Source: JANWYT01 sp046719465 (GTDB lineage Bacteria > Chloroflexota > Anaerolineae > Aggregatilineales > Phototrophicaceae). Taken from it: DNA of 15,605 nt. A program made the position numbers and the translations under genes. The notes below the pieces were generated by a model, which saw only the letters and a program-made list of their open reading frames with translations, had not been told where the DNA came from and ran no database searches. This document shows positions 7,292-13,332 of this stretch, one piece after another. Position 1 is the stretch's first letter. Each line of letters starts with the position of its first letter. The stretch is taken from the NCBI GenBank assembly GCA_046719465.1, contig JBDNCV010000089.1, forward strand, positions 1 through 15,605. The letters run 5' to 3'.

Positions 7292-7768
7292 CTAGTCGTT
7301 ATCAGCAAGTTGATCGCGCACTTGAAGGTCGGTGTGGCGAATCTTCATCGCTAGGTCGGCCGCGAGGTTACGCATCAGTTTATACCCTAACTGTGGATAG
7401 GTATCGCACAGCATCATCAGTTTGTCGCGCGGGATCACGATCAAGTGAGTGTCATGCATGGCGCAGCGCGCACCTGCCGAGCGCAGCCCTTGATCGACCA
7501 GCGTGACCTCACCGAAAGATTGTCCACGCCGCAGGGTGGCGATGGTGTGCATGGCGCTGCTGCGACTGCCCAACACCGCAGGCGTCACTTGAATGTGGAC
7601 TTCACCGCTAGCGATGATGTACATCTCGTCGCCCGGGGTGTTTTCTTCGAAGATGATGTCACCGGCCTGATAGTGCCGCTCAGTGCAGATAGATGCTACC
7701 AATTCCAACTGCGCCTCGGACATTTCATCGAAAATATCAGCTTGGCGCAAGATCGCGGTTAAAGACAT
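7292..7768 (-). CDS. Stand-alone cyclic nucleotide-binding domain protein
   Basis: A 158-aa protein consisting of one cNMP-binding (Crp-type) beta-roll with flanking helices. The roll spans about 8-118: QADIFDEMSEAQL, YQAGDIIFEENTPGDEMYIIASGEV, and the phosphate-binding cassette FGEVTLVDQGLRSAGA (about 85-100). In the cassette Glu87 and Arg96 match the residues that hold the ribose and cyclic phosphate, so ligand binding is plausible. There is no helix-turn-helix after the C-helix, so it is not a Crp-type regulator by itself; it may act through a partner. I chose ATG 7768 because GGGAG lies 6 nt upstream. A TTG at 7792 would add 8 residues without better support. The gene has its own predicted promoter and ends at the shared terminator. 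Confidence 0.88.
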   Translation of the reverse strand: MSLTAILRQADIFDEMSEAQLELVASICTERHYQAGDIIFEENTPGDEMYIIASGEVHIQVTPAVLGSRSSAMHTIATLRRGQSFGEVTLVDQGLRSAGARCAMHDTHLIVIPRDKLMMLCDTYPQLGYKLMRNLAADLAMKIRHTDLQVRDQLADND

Positions 7769-7813
7769 GATAACTCCCATTCCAACGCTCAATTAGCGCT
7801 ATAAGTTACACGG

Positions 7814-7822
7814 AGTATACCA
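7814..7822 (-). promoter_or_regulatory. Predicted extended -10 promoter of the cNMP-binding gene
   Basis: The minus strand reads TGGTATACT at 7822-7814, an extended -10, about 46 bp before the start codon. No good -35 is visible at 16-18 bp. This is typical for extended -10 promoters, but it also lowers certainty. Confidence 0.45.
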
Positions 7823-7856
7823 TACCGTTTACAATCGCGGCTAACGTAAGTTGCAT

Positions 7857-9605
7857 TCAAGACAGCGTCCAGAGGCCGATGCTGCGGAAGCGGTCAACGG
7901 GCGTGCTGATGAAGCCGAGCTGCACCCCTTGCACGCGATCACGCACTGCATAACTGAACAGCGGGTGGTACAGCGGGATAGCGATGGCGCGCTCGAGGAA
8001 CATCTCTTGGAACTGCCGATAAAGGATGGCACGATTGATGCCGTTGGGGTCGCGTCGGGCGCGCTCTAACAACTCACTGAGACGATCATCGTTCACGCCC
8101 CCCCAGTTTTTGCCGTCTGGGGCTTGACCAGCGTGCCAATAAGCGAACGGGTCAGGGTCAGCCCCTAGCGGCAGCTCGACGATGGCCGCTTCGAAGTTGG
8201 CATCTGCAAGGCGTTGTGCGAAGTCATCCGCGCTGAGCGGCTCAACGCGGACTTCGAGCCGAAGCTGTGACCATTGAATAGCGATCTGGTTGGCGAGGTC
8301 GACCAAGGCGGGTTGATCGCGCACGATGAGACGGATTTGATGCAGATTTCCCGTCTCTGCCTCGATGCTGGGCGTGGTGATATTCGCCCCCTCCAGTAAG
8401 TTGAGCGCATCACCCGGGTTCACCTCAGGGTAGCGCAGTCCGGCGAAGTAAGCCCATGAATTCGGCATGATCGGGCTGTCTGCGATCACCGCTTGGCCGC
8501 TGAGTGCGGCTTCAACCGGCCCGACGCGGTTCAAGCCGCGCAGCAGGGCGAGGCGGGCGCGCAGCTCGGTAAAGAAGCGCGTGCCTTCAGGTTCGGCCCA
8601 GTTGTAAAGGAGGACGCCGACGGTTGGGGAGAGCGTTGTATACACGTTGACATTGGGGATCGTGAGCAGCGCACTGCGATCTGCGGGCTGGGCGAGGTAG
8701 GCATCCACGCGCCCGGCCTGCAAATCTGCAAGGGCTTCGGAAGTTGTCTGATGAATGATGAAGCTGATACGTTCAATCTGGGGCAGGGCTTGGCCGCTGT
8801 AGCGAGCACGATAGAGCGGTGAGCGCCGCAAATCCACTTGTGTGATGCGCAGGCTGTCATCGGCGCGCACTGCCTCAAGCTGGTATGGGCCAGTGCCGAT
8901 GGGGGTCAGCATAAAGGGATGAGATGCAAGGTCTGCCGCAGTAGTTCCGCTCAAAGCATGTTCCGGCAGGAGACCGATGGTCAAGGTAGTGAGGAATGGC
9001 GCGAGGGGCTGCGTCAGGCGAAAGCGCACGGTACGTTCGTTGAGGGCGGTTGTCTCTACGGTGCGCCAGAAAGCGCCCATCTCGCTGAGGCCGTCAAAGT
9101 CAGGGTCGCTCAGCAGACTCATTGTGTAGACGACATCCTTGGAGGTGAAAGGGATGCCGTCCTGCCAGCGCACGTCCGTCCGCAGGGTGAAGACATATTC
9201 CAGCGCATCACGACTAATGACCCAGCTTTCGGCGAGGTGCGGCACCGGCTCACCAAACTCGTTGATCCGGACGAGGCCTTCAAAGATGAGGGCACTGATG
9301 TCGGCATCTACGGGGTTGAGGGCGGCATAAAGCGGGTTGATACGCTGTACACTGCCAACGAGCGCCTCACGAAACGTCGGGATCTCGTCGGATGAAGCAG
9401 CAGCGGTGTTCGTGTTGGCGGCAGGGGCTTGCGTTGGCCCTGAGGTGGGCTGCGTGGCTGTCCCGGGCTGAGGGGAGGCGGCGACCGCTTCGGTTGGCTG
9501 TGGCGTAGGGACAACGTCCGGTGGTGTCATACGGCTCATGAGTGCCAAGACGAAGATCAACACAGCTCCGATGAAGGCGAGCCACTGCCAACGATATTGC
9601 TGCAT
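7857..9605 (-). CDS. Membrane-tethered family 5 (peptide/nickel-type) solute-binding protein
   Basis: A 582-aa SBP_bac_5 protein, the class that captures oligopeptides, nickel complexes or related solutes outside the cell. The hallmark N-lobe runs from ISALIFEGLVRINEFGEPVP to HLAESW, then FTLRTDVRWQDGIPFTSKDV. GTGPYQ and the C-terminal IPLYHPLFSYAV also fit. The N-terminus has a hydrophobic helix (about 7-23) with no cysteine after it. The protein is therefore held by an uncleaved anchor or released, not lipidated. A Pro/Thr/Gln/Ala-rich flexible linker (about 27-73) follows. No permease or ATPase gene of this class is beside it, so it is an orphan in this window and its ligand cannot be predicted. 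The start has GGGGG about 6 nt upstream and lies only 15 bp after the T-run of the secG terminator. Confidence 0.92.
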   Translation of the reverse strand: MQQYRWQWLAFIGAVLIFVLALMSRMTPPDVVPTPQPTEAVAASPQPGTATQPTSGPTQAPAANTNTAAASSDEIPTFREALVGSVQRINPLYAALNPVDADISALIFEGLVRINEFGEPVPHLAESWVISRDALEYVFTLRTDVRWQDGIPFTSKDVVYTMSLLSDPDFDGLSEMGAFWRTVETTALNERTVRFRLTQPLAPFLTTLTIGLLPEHALSGTTAADLASHPFMLTPIGTGPYQLEAVRADDSLRITQVDLRRSPLYRARYSGQALPQIERISFIIHQTTSEALADLQAGRVDAYLAQPADRSALLTIPNVNVYTTLSPTVGVLLYNWAEPEGTRFFTELRARLALLRGLNRVGPVEAALSGQAVIADSPIMPNSWAYFAGLRYPEVNPGDALNLLEGANITTPSIEAETGNLHQIRLIVRDQPALVDLANQIAIQWSQLRLEVRVEPLSADDFAQRLADANFEAAIVELPLGADPDPFAYWHAGQAPDGKNWGGVNDDRLSELLERARRDPNGINRAILYRQFQEMFLERAIAIPLYHPLFSYAVRDRVQGVQLGFISTPVDRFRSIGLWTLS

Positions 9606-9620
9606 ACCATGCCCCCAAAC

Positions 9621-9649
9621 AAAAAAGGTGTTTTAGAGGCTAAAACACC
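9621..9649 (-). terminator. Intrinsic terminator after secG
   Basis: On the minus strand the arm GGTGTTTTAG, a 3-nt loop and the exact complement CTAAAACACC are followed by six Ts. It lies 26 bp after the secG stop and 15 bp before the solute-binding protein ATG. It may end secG transcription, or act as a leader attenuator if a promoter lies just upstream. Confidence 0.88.
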
Positions 9650-9675
9650 CAACGCAGTTGTGTCAACAGTGGAGC

Positions 9676-9906
9676 TTATTGGCGGTTCGCAACAACTGAG
9701 AACAGCGAGATGAACACAAACGCGATGCACAAGAACACGGTGATCTGGAAGATGAGCTTCTCGAGGCCGCGGCGCGTCCGCACGATGCCCCCACCGGCAT
9801 CACCACCCAAGAGCGAGCCGAGCGCGCCACCTTTCACTTGCAGCATGATCAAGAACACCAAAACAATCGACACTATAGACGAAGCCAGCAACAAAACGCC
9901 TTGCAT
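9676..9906 (-). CDS. secG: Protein translocase subunit SecG
   Basis: SecG is the small accessory subunit of the SecYEG channel and assists SecA-driven export. The 76-aa product has the standard family layout: membrane helix 1 (about 3-23, LLLASSIVSIVLVFLIMLQ), the conserved loop KGGALGSLLGG (25-35), a short Arg-rich loop RTRRGLEK, and membrane helix 2 (about 51-72). The length is usual for Gram-positive and Chloroflexota SecG. AGGAG stands 9 nt before the ATG. It forms a single-gene unit with its own extended -10 promoter and terminator. The proteins beside it (S41 protease, solute-binding protein) are themselves exported, but there is no sign of shared regulation. Confidence 0.95.
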   Translation of the reverse strand: MQGVLLLASSIVSIVLVFLIMLQVKGGALGSLLGGDAGGGIVRTRRGLEKLIFQITVFLCIAFVFISLFSVVANRQ

Positions 9907-9942
9907 GCGTGAACACTCCTGATTTGGACTTTCAGAACGCGC

Positions 9943-9951
9943 AGTATATCA
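9943..9951 (-). promoter_or_regulatory. Predicted extended -10 promoter of secG
   Basis: The minus strand reads TGATATACT at 9951-9943, an extended -10, about 37 bp before the secG ATG. Its -35 position falls at the edge of the upstream protease terminator, and no good -35 hexamer is visible. Confidence 0.5.
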
Positions 9952-9966
9952 TCCGCCGCTGCAAAG

Positions 9967-9991
9967 TAAAAGAGGGGCATGACGCCCCTCT
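9967..9991 (-). terminator. Intrinsic terminator after the S41 protease
   Basis: On the minus strand the 8-bp stem AGAGGGGC / GCCCCTCT with a 5-nt loop is followed by TTTAC, so the T-run is only four with the stem's last base. The stem is GC-rich and lies 9 bp after the protease stop codon. Confidence 0.8.
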
Positions 9992-10000
9992 AGTGTGTCG

Positions 10001-11194
10001 TTAGCGCGACAGGCTGTTGATGTAAGCAATCGCGGCATCAAGCTGCGGGTCTATATCGACGCCATCTGTAGCTGGGTCGTAGGGCACCTCAAGGTTGGGG
10101 ATGATGCCGATGTCGTTGATCCAATTGCGGTTCGGCGTCAGCCAGCGGGCAATCGTCAAGCGGAGCGCGCCTCCGTTAGAAAGTGGCTGAACCGTCTGAA
10201 CAGTCCCCTTCCCGAAGGTCGTCTCCCCGATGATGAAAGCCAGCCCTGCGTCTTGGAGCGCCCCGGCGAACAGCTCGGACGCGCTGGCGCTGCCCTCATC
10301 CGTTAGGATGACGATAGGCACGTTCACGCCCGTGTAGAACGCTGGATTGACGTTGAAGGTGCGCTCGGTTCCGTCTCCAAAAGCCTCGTACAACACAACG
10401 CCAGACTGCTTGAAGATGCTGGTGACTTCGACGACGGATTGCAGCAGACCACCCGGGTTGCGGCGAATGTCGATGATCAACGCGCGACGTTCGTTGACGC
10501 GCAGCTCGTCAAGGGCGTTGCGCACCAGCTGCGGCGCGGTGGCGGTGAACTGGGACAGGTTGAGGTAACCGATGTTGTCGTCCAGCACTTCAATCTCGAC
10601 CACGGGGACTTCAAAGCGCACGCGTGTTATGGTGAAGGTGACGAACGTATCACCGCGCTTAAACGTGATTGTCACTTGTGTGCCGGCAGGGCCGCGCACC
10701 AGCCTCACCAACTCTTCTTGAGAGATGCCCACGACGCTGCGGCCATCCACTTCCCAGAAGATGTCTCCGGGGAGCACGCCTGCTGCTTCTGCTGCCGCGC
10801 CCCGAATGACCGAGACAACGTAGATGTTGCCGTCGGCGTTGGTATCCACGGTCGCGCCGATGCCTTCTACGCGCCCTTCGAGGCCTTGGGTGCTGAGAGC
10901 GTATTGTTCGGGTGTCTCGTAGCTGCTGAAGCGATCACCGAGGGCATTAATCATGCCGTTGAGTGCGCCATCAATGATGGTGGGCACGTCAACCTTGTCA
11001 GCGTCGACGTACCGCGCACGGATTACCGCATAGGCTTCTTCGATGATGCTAAAAGCTTCGTCAAGATCGCCCATGCGGGTTTGGGCGTTGGCAATGCTCT
11101 GTTGGTTACCCATCAGAAAGCCGAAAGCAAAGACGGCCGCAAACATAAAGGCCAATTGCAACTTCGGTATCTGGTTGCGGAGTTGGTGGAACAT
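10001..11194 (-). CDS. S41 family carboxy-terminal processing protease (CtpA/CtpB-like)
   Basis: This enzyme trims exported or envelope proteins at their C-termini. I place the start at 11194 (397 aa), where GGAG stands 6 nt before ATG. The frame extends upstream to 11347, but that would cross the promoter and the divergent gene. In order: an N-terminal membrane helix or signal (about 11-28, with ANAQ after it), a CTP N-terminal helical region (about 43-100), a PDZ domain (about 105-190, with AAAEAAGVLPGDIFWEVDGRSV), and the S41 protease core (NIGYLNLSQF, DIRRNPGGLLQ, DEGSASASELFAGALQD, GETTFGKGTVQ). The catalytic set by alignment with CtpB is Ser304, Lys329 and Gln333. All three are present, so it should be active outside the membrane. 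It is a single gene with its own promoter and terminator. Confidence 0.95.
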   Translation of the reverse strand: MFHQLRNQIPKLQLAFMFAAVFAFGFLMGNQQSIANAQTRMGDLDEAFSIIEEAYAVIRARYVDADKVDVPTIIDGALNGMINALGDRFSSYETPEQYALSTQGLEGRVEGIGATVDTNADGNIYVVSVIRGAAAEAAGVLPGDIFWEVDGRSVVGISQEELVRLVRGPAGTQVTITFKRGDTFVTFTITRVRFEVPVVEIEVLDDNIGYLNLSQFTATAPQLVRNALDELRVNERRALIIDIRRNPGGLLQSVVEVTSIFKQSGVVLYEAFGDGTERTFNVNPAFYTGVNVPIVILTDEGSASASELFAGALQDAGLAFIIGETTFGKGTVQTVQPLSNGGALRLTIARWLTPNRNWINDIGIIPNLEVPYDPATDGVDIDPQLDAAIAYINSLSR

Positions 11195-11224
11195 GAGCTT
11201 CTCCAGAATCGTTAGCGTGTTTGT

Positions 11225-11253
11225 ATTATAATAAAATCTGCTGTAAATGTTAC
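11225..11253 (-). promoter_or_regulatory. Predicted S41 protease promoter
   Basis: On the minus strand GTAACA (4 of 6 to TTGACA) at 11253-11248 is followed, after 17 bp, by a perfect TATAAT at 11230-11225. The -10 lies in the palindrome ATTATAAT (11225-11232), so the plus strand also shows TATAAT. No -35 supports a plus-strand promoter there. Transcription would start near 11218, giving a leader of about 24 nt. Confidence 0.55.
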
Positions 11254-11295
11254 CATTCTCTGAATGAGTAAATGCCGTTAATAGGTGAGATCGAG

Positions 11296-11637
11296 ATGGA
11301 TGAGGCGTTGGCAGCGCTGCGAACCTGTGTGGAGGCTGATCTGCCACGTGCTGAGTGGCTGCGCGCCGTTATCAGCGCCATTGACCCCGCAGACGAAGCC
11401 TCATTGATGAGCTTGCTGCGGGTGGGGCATGCACTGTCGTGGGGCAGCCAGCACCACGCGCTGCGCCACATTCAATCACCAGCGGCAAGCGCCACGCCAT
11501 TGGCCTTGGCGCTGTACTGTCTGCTGCAAGAAGATCCAAACCGATTTGAAACGTGCATCGCGCTGCTGCCTGATGAGGCGGCGCAGATCGTTTCGTGGGT
11601 GTTAGACCACGAGCGAAAGGGCTGTACATCATGTTGA
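11296..11637 (+). CDS. Hypothetical protein, small, helical and acidic
   Basis: I do not recognise this 113-aa protein. It is predicted mostly helical, rich in Ala, Leu, Glu and Asp, has no signal peptide or membrane segment, and ends in Cys-Thr-Ser-Cys. I chose ATG 11296 because AGGTGAG lies about 6 nt upstream; an ATG at 11272 would add 8 residues but has no ribosome site. Its support as a real gene comes from the good ribosome site, the 7-nt stop/start overlap with the following MmcQ/YjbR gene, and protein-like composition in this frame. The opposite-strand reading here is less convincing. The two genes are probably co-transcribed. Promoter position is uncertain, somewhere within 11225-11290. 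Confidence 0.6.
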   Translation: MDEALAALRTCVEADLPRAEWLRAVISAIDPADEASLMSLLRVGHALSWGSQHHALRHIQSPAASATPLALALYCLLQEDPNRFETCIALLPDEAAQIVSWVLDHERKGCTSC

Positions 11638-11996
11638 CGCGCGACGACTTGAAGGCGTTTTGTTTGAGCTTGCCAGCTGCATGGGAGGACTTCCCGTTCG
11701 GCATTGAAAATGCGGTGTACAAGGTCTCGAAGAAAATGTTCGCATTGATGCCTCTCGATCAACCCGATGAAACCGGGATTGTCGTCAAGTGTGCGCCGGA
11801 GCTGGTGCCACTGCTGCGCCAAACCTACAGCGCGGTGCAGCCTGCTGACTACTTAAACAAGCAGCATTGGAACTATGTGGTGATCGATGGGTCAATCCGC
11901 GATGAGGAAATCCTCGAATGGATCGACGAGTCTTACCGACTCGTTGTAAAGGGCTTAACGAAAAAAGAACGAGAACGCTTAGGCCTCATGACCTAA
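11631..11996 (+). CDS. MmcQ/YjbR family protein
   Basis: A 121-aa cytoplasmic protein of the MmcQ/YjbR family (DUF419 fold, CyaY-like alpha/beta). Members are often labelled DNA-binding, but a firm cellular role is not established. Typical landmarks are LSLPAAWEDFPFG (12-24), VYKVSKKMFALM (29-40), VVKCAPELVPLLR (51-63), LNKQHWNYVVIDGSI (75-89) and SYRLVVKGLTKKER (101-114). The start at 11631 has AAAGGG about 9 nt upstream and overlaps the stop of the preceding small gene (ATGTTGA). A longer in-frame start at 11595 would overlap that gene by 43 nt and adds only non-conserved residues, so I reject it. No intrinsic terminator is visible before the thiamine operon promoter. Confidence 0.9.
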   Translation: MLTRDDLKAFCLSLPAAWEDFPFGIENAVYKVSKKMFALMPLDQPDETGIVVKCAPELVPLLRQTYSAVQPADYLNKQHWNYVVIDGSIRDEEILEWIDESYRLVVKGLTKKERERLGLMT

Positions 11997-12037
11997 GTGT
12001 GAAGTGCTCTTAACATCAAAACAATCCCGCTTTTACA

Positions 12038-12066
12038 TTGCGAGAACCAGTTTTTTCGCGTATACT
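12038..12066 (+). promoter_or_regulatory. Predicted promoter of the thiamine transport operon
   Basis: TTGCGA (12038-12043, 4 of 6 consensus) is followed after exactly 17 bp by TATACT (12061-12066). Transcription would begin near 12073, about 13 nt before the TPP riboswitch aptamer. That is the expected arrangement for a riboswitch leader. Confidence 0.65.
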
Positions 12067-12085
12067 GTAGATAAATAAGAGTTCG

Positions 12086-12180
12086 TCGACCGGGGGAGCC
12101 CAAGCGTTGGGCTGAGAGGGCATGAAATGCCATGCCGACCCTTGAACCTGATCCAGATGATGCTGGCGTAGGGAGTGTCC
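12086..12180 (+). ncRNA. TPP riboswitch (THI element)
   Basis: This mRNA aptamer binds thiamine pyrophosphate. The conserved parts occur in order: GGGGGAGCCC (12092-12101), the P3 hairpin AGCCC-AAGCGTT-GGGCT, CTGAGA (12112-12117), an extra small hairpin GGCAT-GAA-ATGCC (12119-12131), GACCC closing P2, then ACCTGATCCAGATGATGCTGG (P4/P5, pyrophosphate-sensing side) and GCGTAGGGA (12166-12174). Outer boundaries are approximate. It precedes thiBPQ, so high TPP should lower expression of thiamine uptake. The aptamer identity is near certain. Confidence 0.97.
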
Positions 12181-12196
12181 GTGCTTATGTTTCACG

Positions 12197-12227
12197 ACCA
12201 CCCCTGAAGCACCCCGTCAGGGGTGGT
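12197..12227 (+). promoter_or_regulatory. Strong hairpin in the riboswitch expression platform
   Basis: ACCACCCCTGA (12197-12207) and its exact complement TCAGGGGTGGT (12217-12227) enclose a 9-nt loop. It lies 17 nt after the aptamer and 61 nt before thiB. Only two Ts follow, so it is not a standard intrinsic terminator. Part of its left arm (CACCCCT) can also pair with AGGGAGTG (12170-12177) at the aptamer's 3' end, as an alternative structure. The mode of control (termination or translation) is undecided. Confidence 0.6.
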
Positions 12228-12250
12228 TCGCTTGGCTTCCTCGGTGGCGA

Positions 12251-12263
12251 CTCACAATGTGAG
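12251..12263. repeat. Short inverted repeat CTCACAATGTGAG
   Basis: Six-base arms flank a single central base, 25 bp before the thiB start. As RNA it could fold as CTCA-CAATG-TGAG. It lies between CTTCC (12236-12240) and the thiB Shine-Dalgarno GGAAGG (12276-12281), which can pair over 5 bp. The element may therefore help a ribosome-site-masking fold. Chance is also possible. Confidence 0.3.
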
Positions 12264-12288
12264 CTAGTTGCAATTGGAAGGTCAAGCA

Positions 12289-13329
12289 ATGAAACGTTTT
12301 TGGGTTGTAGGCTGGTTTTTGTTGAGCGCAGCCGTCTTTCTTTCCGCAGCGCAAACCGAGCGCACTCTAGTACTTCTTACACATGACAGTTTTAACCTTG
12401 ATGAGGCCCTCATTCGGCAGTTTGAGGCAGAGCAAGGCGTCACTTTGCGCATCCTCCGCGCGGGTGATACAGGCACGATGATCAATCAAGCGATCTTGAC
12501 GCGCAGCAATCCGCTGGCGGATGTGCTGTTCGGTGTCGATAACACGTTCCTTGGACGGGCGTTGGCCGCGGACTTGTTCGAGCCGTACACGTCACCGCTG
12601 TTGGAGTTTCTCGACGAGTCTGTGTTGGATGATGAGATTGACGCGGTGACACCGGTCAGCTATGGGGATGTCTGCATCAATTATGACATCGCTTTTTTTG
12701 AAGCGCGCGGCTTAGCCTTGCCTGAAACACTGGAGGATCTCACCTCCGAGACTTACCGTGGGATGTTCGTCACGATGAACCCAGCGACGTCCTCACCCGG
12801 GTTGGCTTTCTTGCTCACGACGGTGGCTTACTTCGGTGAAGAAGGGGACTACACCTACCTTGACTACTGGCGGGATTTGGTCGCTAACGACACGCTGATC
12901 GTTGATGGGTGGGAGACGGGCTACTTTGGTTTCTTCAGCGGCGCGGTTGAAGGGGCAGAGTACCCACTGGTGCTGAGCTATGCGAGCAGCCCTCCGTTCA
13001 CAGTGGATGAGACTGGCGAAAGCGCCGCGACGGGCAGCCTTGTGGCGGATGGGATGTGCTTCCGTCAAATCGAGTACATTGGCGTGCTGCGCGGCACAGC
13101 TAATGCTGAACTGGCGCGCGCATTCATCGACTTCATGCTCTCACCGGAGGTGCAGGCTTCGCTGCCGGATACGATGTACGTGTTCCCAGCGCGGCAGGAC
13201 GTGGAACTGCCGGAGTTGTTTGCTCGATTTGCACAAATTCCAGAGAACCCAGTGGTGATGTCCCCGGAGTTGATTCAGGAACGACGCGACATCTGGCTGA
13301 GTGAGTGGCTTCAGACCATCGGGGGCTGA
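12289..13329 (+). CDS. thiB: Thiamine ABC transporter, substrate-binding protein
   Basis: ThiB binds thiamine, thiamine monophosphate or TPP outside the membrane and delivers it to ThiPQ. The 346-aa product starts at ATG 12289 with GGAAGG 7 nt upstream; a TTG seven codons earlier lacks support. A signal peptide (about 1-21, KRF then WVVGWFLLSAAVFLSA) has no lipobox Cys, so the protein is either soluble or kept by an uncleaved helix. Family landmarks: LTHDSFNLDEALIRQFE (30-46), ADVLFGVDNTFLGRAL (77-92), YGDVCINYD (125-133), NPATSSPGLAFLL (164-176), a Trp/Tyr-rich ligand area (GWETGYFGFFSG, 207-218) and LSYASSPP (229-236). It is the first gene of a three-gene operon under a TPP riboswitch, which strongly supports the substrate. 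Confidence 0.95.
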   Translation: MKRFWVVGWFLLSAAVFLSAAQTERTLVLLTHDSFNLDEALIRQFEAEQGVTLRILRAGDTGTMINQAILTRSNPLADVLFGVDNTFLGRALAADLFEPYTSPLLEFLDESVLDDEIDAVTPVSYGDVCINYDIAFFEARGLALPETLEDLTSETYRGMFVTMNPATSSPGLAFLLTTVAYFGEEGDYTYLDYWRDLVANDTLIVDGWETGYFGFFSGAVEGAEYPLVLSYASSPPFTVDETGESAATGSLVADGMCFRQIEYIGVLRGTANAELARAFIDFMLSPEVQASLPDTMYVFPARQDVELPELFARFAQIPENPVVMSPELIQERRDIWLSEWLQTIGG

Positions 13330-13332
13330 TAC

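Noticed and set aside
10439..11215. Plus-strand open frame (258 codons) opposite the S41 protease
   Set aside because: The protease core and catalytic residues fix the minus strand as coding. The antisense product is Gly/Ala/His-rich with no motif.
11195..11347. N-terminal extension of the S41 protease up to 11347
   Set aside because: It would run over the TATAAT promoter and the start of the divergent gene. The added residues look random, and GGAG precedes ATG 11194, which directly leads into the membrane helix.
11978..11997. Inverted repeat CTTAGG / CCTAAG at the end of the MmcQ/YjbR gene as a terminator
   Set aside because: The stem is only 6 bp with an 8-nt loop, is mostly inside the coding sequence, and has no T-run on the plus strand.
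12132..12386. Plus-strand 84-codon open frame across the riboswitch
   Set aside because: It overlaps the conserved TPP aptamer and the thiB signal peptide in another frame, with no ribosome site or family resemblance.
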